Positions 60,644 to 64,000 of a stretch of 64,000 nt of DNA are shown piece by piece (position 1 is the stretch's first letter; the number at the start of each line of letters is the position of its first letter). The translations under genes were made by a program, and so were the position numbers. Source of the DNA: Pseudoduganella guangdongensis (GTDB lineage Bacteria > Pseudomonadota > Gammaproteobacteria > Burkholderiales > Burkholderiaceae_D). Below the pieces are notes generated by a model. That model saw nothing but the letters and a program-made list of their open reading frames with translations, was not told the DNA's origin and searched no databases. Location: positions 62,001 through 126,000 of the forward strand of contig NZ_WWCJ01000011.1 of assembly GCF_009857475.1 (NCBI RefSeq), in the 5' to 3' direction.

Positions 60644-61102
60644 TTAACTCTCCGAGCGCTCTTCCTGCTCCGCCGGCCAGTCGCGGATGTAGGCTTTCAG
60701 CATGCGGTTTTCGAAGCTTTGCGCTTCCAGCACGGCGCGCGCGACGTCGTAGAAGGAAATCACACCCAGCAGGGTCTTGGCGTTCATGACCGGCAGGTAG
60801 CGCGCGTGCTTTTCCAGCATGATGCGGCGCACTTCGTTGACTTCGGTGTCCGGGGTGACCGTGATCGGGTGGTCGTCCATGTGCTTGCGCACCGTGCCGC
60901 CGCCCACGGAGCCCTGGTTCGAATGCAGGGCCTTCAGCACTTCGCGGAAGGTGAGCATGCCAACCAGGTCGCCATACTCCATTACCACCAAAGAACCGAT
61001 GTCTTTTTCGGCCATCGTATTGGCAGCTTCCACCAGCGGCTGGTCCGGCGTGATCGTATAGAGGATGTTCCCTTTGACTTGGAGAATTTCGGAGACTTTC
61101 AT
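60644..61102 (-). CDS. CBS-domain pair protein
   Basis: This 152-residue protein consists of two CBS domains (ITPDQPLVEAANTMAEKDIGSLVVMEYGDLVGMLTFREVLKAL; PITVTPDTEVNEVRRIMLEKHARYLPVMNAKTLLGVISFYDVARAVL). Such pairs bind adenosine nucleotides and regulate a partner. No effector domain is attached, and the short acidic C-terminal tail (DWPAEQEERSES) is free. No enzyme of known dependence is adjacent, so the partner is unknown. Size and motifs fit the stand-alone CBS class common in betaproteobacteria. Confidence 0.92.
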   Translation of the reverse strand: MKVSEILQVKGNILYTITPDQPLVEAANTMAEKDIGSLVVMEYGDLVGMLTFREVLKALHSNQGSVGGGTVRKHMDDHPITVTPDTEVNEVRRIMLEKHARYLPVMNAKTLLGVISFYDVARAVLEAQSFENRMLKAYIRDWPAEQEERSES

Positions 61103-61237
61103 TTTGGGCCGTCCTGTCCTTGGTGATTATGGTTTTATTGTAAGCCTTACCATCGAATTTAGCGTATGCCAAGTGAAAAATCCAGTTTGGGATTAATCGA
61201 TACGCAACAGTATTCATAGTATAAATAACACGATAGC

Positions 61238-62557
61238 ATGATGGCTATGAGCAAACCAAACTATCCCGGTTTCGATACCCTGGCCCTGCATGCCGGCACA
61301 ACGCCCGATCCATCCACCGGCAGCCGCGCAGTCCCCATCCATTTCACCTCCTCGTTCGCATTCCGCGACTCGGAGCACGCGGCGGCGCTGTTCAATATGG
61401 AACGCGCCGGCCATGTGTATTCGCGCATTTCCAACCCGACCAATGCGGTGCTGGAAGAGCGGATGGCGGCGCTGGAAGGCGGCGTGGCGGGCATTGCCAC
61501 GGCCAGCGGGCAGGCGGCCATGCACCTGGGCCTGGCCACCATTGCCGGCGCGGGCTCGCATATCGTGGCTTCGCGCGCGCTGTACGGCGGGTCCCACAAC
61601 CTGCTGGGCTACACCTTGCGCCGTTTCGGCATTGAGACGACGTTCGTCGATCCGCGCGACCTGGACGCCTGGCGTGCGGCGATCCGGCCCACTACCAAGG
61701 TGCTGTTCGGCGAAACGCTGGGCAATCCGGGGCTGGATGTGCTGGATATCCCCTCGATTGCGGCCATCGCGCATGAGGCCCATCTGCCTTTGATGGTGGA
61801 TGCGACCTTCACCACGCCCTACCTGCTGCGGCCTTTCGAGCACGGCGCCGACCTGCTGTTCCACTCGGCCACCAAGTTCCTGTGCGGGCATGGTACGGCC
61901 ATCGGCGGCGTGCTGCTGGACGGCGGCACCTTCGACTGGCAGGCGGCCTATAACGCCACCGGGCGCTTCGCTGAACTGTGCGAGCCGTATGACGGCTTCC
62001 ACGGCATGGTCTTTGCCGAGGAGTCGACAGTGGGCGCCTTCGCCCTGCGGGCGCGGCGCGAGGGCTTGCGCGATTTCGGCGCGGCCATGAGTCCGCACAA
62101 TGCCTTTGCGATCCTGCAAGGGATCGAAACCCTGGGCGTGCGCATGGACCGGCATGTGGCCAATACGCGGCGGGTGGCGGAGTTCCTGGCGGCCCAGCCG
62201 GCAGTGGAATCGGTCGTCTATCCGGAGCTGGATTCGCATCCGGACCGCGCGCTGGCGGCGCGTTTGCTGCCCAAGGGCGCGGGCGCGGTGCTGTCCTTCA
62301 CGCTCAAGGGCGACCGGGCGGCGGGCAAGCGCTTTGTCGACAGCCTGAAAGTGTTCTCGCACCTGGCCAATGTGGGCGATGCGCGTTCGCTGGTGATCCA
62401 CCCTGCTTCCACCACCCATTTCCGGGTGCCGTCCGAACAGCTGGCTGCCGCCGGCATCGCAGAGGGCACCATGCGCCTGTCGGTCGGGCTGGAAGACGCC
62501 GACGACCTGCTGGAAGACCTGGCGCGCGGGCTCAAAGCTTCGCAGAAAGGCGCTTGA
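61238..62557 (+). CDS. metY: O-acetylhomoserine (thiol)-lyase type PLP enzyme
   Basis: This 439-residue PLP enzyme belongs to the Cys/Met metabolism family. Motifs are GFDTLALHAGTTPDP, YSRISNPTNAVLEERMAALEGG, TLGNPGLDVLDIP, VDATFTTPYLLRPFEHGAD and the PLP Lys in LLFHSATKFLCGHGT. The ~430-residue length and the SRAVPIHFTSSFAFRD start are typical of O-acetylhomoserine sulfhydrylase (homocysteine from O-acetylhomoserine and sulfide), but O-succinyl specificity cannot be excluded. ATGs at 61238, 61241 and 61247 are all possible, with no decisive ribosome site. A TATAAA-like -10 is at ~61220. The alpha/beta hydrolase follows. Confidence 0.88.
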   Translation: MMAMSKPNYPGFDTLALHAGTTPDPSTGSRAVPIHFTSSFAFRDSEHAAALFNMERAGHVYSRISNPTNAVLEERMAALEGGVAGIATASGQAAMHLGLATIAGAGSHIVASRALYGGSHNLLGYTLRRFGIETTFVDPRDLDAWRAAIRPTTKVLFGETLGNPGLDVLDIPSIAAIAHEAHLPLMVDATFTTPYLLRPFEHGADLLFHSATKFLCGHGTAIGGVLLDGGTFDWQAAYNATGRFAELCEPYDGFHGMVFAEESTVGAFALRARREGLRDFGAAMSPHNAFAILQGIETLGVRMDRHVANTRRVAEFLAAQPAVESVVYPELDSHPDRALAARLLPKGAGAVLSFTLKGDRAAGKRFVDSLKVFSHLANVGDARSLVIHPASTTHFRVPSEQLAAAGIAEGTMRLSVGLEDADDLLEDLARGLKASQKGA

Positions 62558-62559
62558 GC

Positions 62560-63348
62560 ATGATACTTGGCGATTCCTATTGCTATACCGGGGGTAAGGC
62601 GTTCGACCCGGCGCTGCCGACCGTGGTGTTCATCCACGGCGCGCAGAATGACCATTCGGTGTGGGCGCTGCAGTCGCGCTACCTGGCGCACCATGGCTTT
62701 GGCGTGCTGGCGCTGGACCTGCCGGGGCATGGCCGCAGCTCCGGCCCGGCCAAACGCAGCGTGGAGGAAATGGCGGCCTGGCTGCTCTCGGTGCTGGACG
62801 CGGCGGGCGCGCGCCAGGCGGCCCTGGTCGGGCACAGCATGGGCTCCCTGATTGCGCTGGAGGCGGCGCACCAGGCCCCCGAGCGCATCACGCGGCTGGC
62901 GCTGCTCGGCTGCACCTACCCAATGAAAGTGTCGGATGCCTTGCTGGACGCGGCCCTGAACGCGGAGAGCGACGCGATTGATATGGTGAACATCTGGTCG
63001 CACAGTTCGATGGCGCAAAAACCATCCTGCCCGGGGCCCGGTTTTTCGGTCATGGGCATGTCGAAGCGGCTGATGGAGCGCATTTCGGCGCAGGGTGAGC
63101 CGGGGCTGTTCCATACCGATTTCACGGCCTGCAATGCCTATGCCAATGGGGATGCGGCGGCGGCCAGCGTGCGCTGCCCGGTGCAGTTCATCTTCGGCGG
63201 CAAGGATATGATGACGCCGCCGCGCAGCAGCAAGGCTTTACTGGCGGCGCTGCCGGGTGCCCGCACCGTCACGGTGGATGCCGGCCACCAGATGATGGCC
63301 GAGCAGCCGGACGCGGTACTGGACGCGCTGGCGGCCTTCCTGCGTTAA
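62560..63348 (+). CDS. Alpha/beta hydrolase
   Basis: ATG 62560 with AAAGG 9 nt upstream gives 262 residues (TTG 62554 is an alternative). It has the oxyanion-hole HGAQ, nucleophile elbow GHSMGSL, acid Asp region (FGGKDMMTPP) and the catalytic His near the end (DAGHQMMAEQP). The catalytic triad is therefore complete. Substrate is unknown. It follows the acetylhomoserine enzyme with an almost overlapping start, so a side activity in sulfur or homoserine metabolism is possible but unproven. The C-terminus overlaps the convergent membrane-protein gene by 4 bp. Confidence 0.88.
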   Translation: MILGDSYCYTGGKAFDPALPTVVFIHGAQNDHSVWALQSRYLAHHGFGVLALDLPGHGRSSGPAKRSVEEMAAWLLSVLDAAGARQAALVGHSMGSLIALEAAHQAPERITRLALLGCTYPMKVSDALLDAALNAESDAIDMVNIWSHSSMAQKPSCPGPGFSVMGMSKRLMERISAQGEPGLFHTDFTACNAYANGDAAAASVRCPVQFIFGGKDMMTPPRSSKALLAALPGARTVTVDAGHQMMAEQPDAVLDALAAFLR

Positions 63349-64000
63349 GCCGCCGCGAAGTGTTCGGCCAGGCTCACGCCCAGCCCGGATTCCACTGCCG
63401 TTTCGACCTGGCGCGCCAGCATGGCGGCATCGCGGCTGGCTGCGCGGTCCAGCTCATCGTCCGAATCGGCCACCACAGCGGCGTTCAGCGCCATGCCGCC
63501 GAACACGAACAGGCGATAGACGTCGGCCACCGTCACCTTGTTGACATTGGCGAGCAATACCCAGTTGTCGGCGCCCTCGCTGACCCGTTTGCCGAACTGC
63601 ACGCGCGGCGGTGGCGCGATCTTGACCTTCGCCACCCAGCCCGGCGCCACCATGCGTTCCAGCAGCGCATCCATCTCGTCAAAGCCAATCCGGGTGCGCC
63701 CCCGCATCTCGGCGGAACTGACGGCGGCAGTATCGCCCCGCTCGCGCGCCTCGTGCAGCACGCGCAGCACCGCCATGGCGTCGACAAACTCGCCGCCCGG
63801 CACCGCTTCGTACCACCAGCGCTCGTATTTGACGACCGGCAGCGCCGCCGTCAGCAAGGCGCCCAGCAGCGTAATCAGCCAGGAAACGTAGATCCAGAGC
63901 AGGAACAGCGGCAAGGCCGCCAGCGCGCCGTAGATCTTGGAATACGTCGGCACCTGGGTGATGAACACCGCAAAACCGCGCTTGGCCAGCTCGAACGCCA
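63345..64000 (-). CDS. YihY/UPF0761-family inner-membrane protein (C-terminal part)
   Basis: Only the last ~218 residues are inside the window; the frame stays open to the edge. The visible start, AFELAKRGFAVFITQVPTY and SKIYGALAALPLFLLWIYVSW, is the highly conserved last membrane part of the BrkB/YihY (UPF0761) family. It is followed by ITLLGALLTAALP and then a long cytoplasmic tail (~150 residues) that looks like a winged-helix-type regulatory extension, as in long betaproteobacterial YihY proteins. Function of the family is not established. Older ribonuclease BN naming is incorrect. Confidence 0.85.
   Translation of the reverse strand, partial: AFELAKRGFAVFITQVPTYSKIYGALAALPLFLLWIYVSWLITLLGALLTAALPVVKYERWWYEAVPGGEFVDAMAVLRVLHEARERGDTAAVSSAEMRGRTRIGFDEMDALLERMVAPGWVAKVKIAPPPRVQFGKRVSEGADNWVLLANVNKVTVADVYRLFVFGGMALNAAVVADSDDELDRAASRDAAMLARQVETAVESGLGVSLAEHFAAA

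Noticed and set aside
1..64000. CRISPR arrays, insertion sequences, prophage or integrase genes
   Set aside because: I saw no regular spaced repeats, no transposase or integrase motifs and no phage structural genes on either strand.

Overview
The window is a GC-rich chromosomal segment of a betaproteobacterium. It is most likely an Oxalobacteraceae member of the Massilia/Duganella/Janthinobacterium type. The evidence is the conserved block methyltransferase-rnhA-dnaQ facing gloB, the paired cyanophycin synthetase genes, the many c-di-GMP and histidine-kinase proteins, and short GGGAC/GGGTC-type palindromes between genes. No rRNA, CRISPR array, intact insertion sequence or prophage was seen. 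One tRNA, tRNA-Val(CAC), is present. Genus-level assignment is inference.

Layout. 1-5.4 kb: the start of a membrane sensor behind a cupredoxin-like protein, an EAL-CBS-GGDEF protein, and a Sel1-repeat protein with a small exported protein overlapping its end. 5.4-10.4 kb: a TonB-dependent receptor with a His-rich loop (ZnuD-like), a small DUF2946-like protein, a YegD-type Hsp70 and a LacI-family regulator. 10.4-18.1 kb: a cyanophycin locus. Two cyanophycin synthetase genes run divergently from an ABC exporter-like gene and a DUF1854 gene. 18.1-26.2 kb: a hemerythrin-like protein, an FNR-type regulator, a four-gene phosphorelay, a DksA/TraR-like zinc finger and another histidine kinase. Two FNR-box-like palindromes lie near these genes. 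26.2-31.4 kb: Hsp20, HscC-type Hsp70, a J-like/TonB_C membrane protein and an erythromycin-esterase family protein.

31.4-42.4 kb: one tightly packed minus-strand operon. It encodes a GH2 glycosidase, a very long GH1-like/glycosyltransferase/UDP-galactopyranose-mutase-like fusion, and the full oxidative De Ley-Doudoroff galactose route (dehydrogenase, lactonase, galactonate dehydratase, KDGal kinase, KDPGal aldolase, mutarotase). 42.8-52.4 kb: mostly housekeeping genes: tRNA-Val, dnaQ, rnhA, methyltransferase, gloB, a DsbA-like isomerase, malate synthase with a divergent LysR regulator, a cold-shock protein, an Hpt protein, upp and an AidB-like acyl-CoA dehydrogenase. 52.6-64 kb: a PAS-GGDEF-EAL/HDOD pair, an MFS transporter, aroC, a response regulator with degenerate GGDEF plus EAL, a CBS protein, an acetylhomoserine sulfhydrylase-like enzyme, an alpha/beta hydrolase and the end of a YihY-family membrane protein.

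Two systems stand out. The first is the cyanophycin locus, in which a degenerate second synthetase, an ABC transporter with a zinc-ribbon N-terminal region, and DUF1854 are grouped around one divergent promoter. The second is the galactose operon, which joins sugar release and oxidation to a fused glycosyltransferase/mutase that resembles eukaryotic-type UDP-galactopyranose mutase. All domain calls were made by reading the translated sequence and from knowledge of the families. No database search was run.
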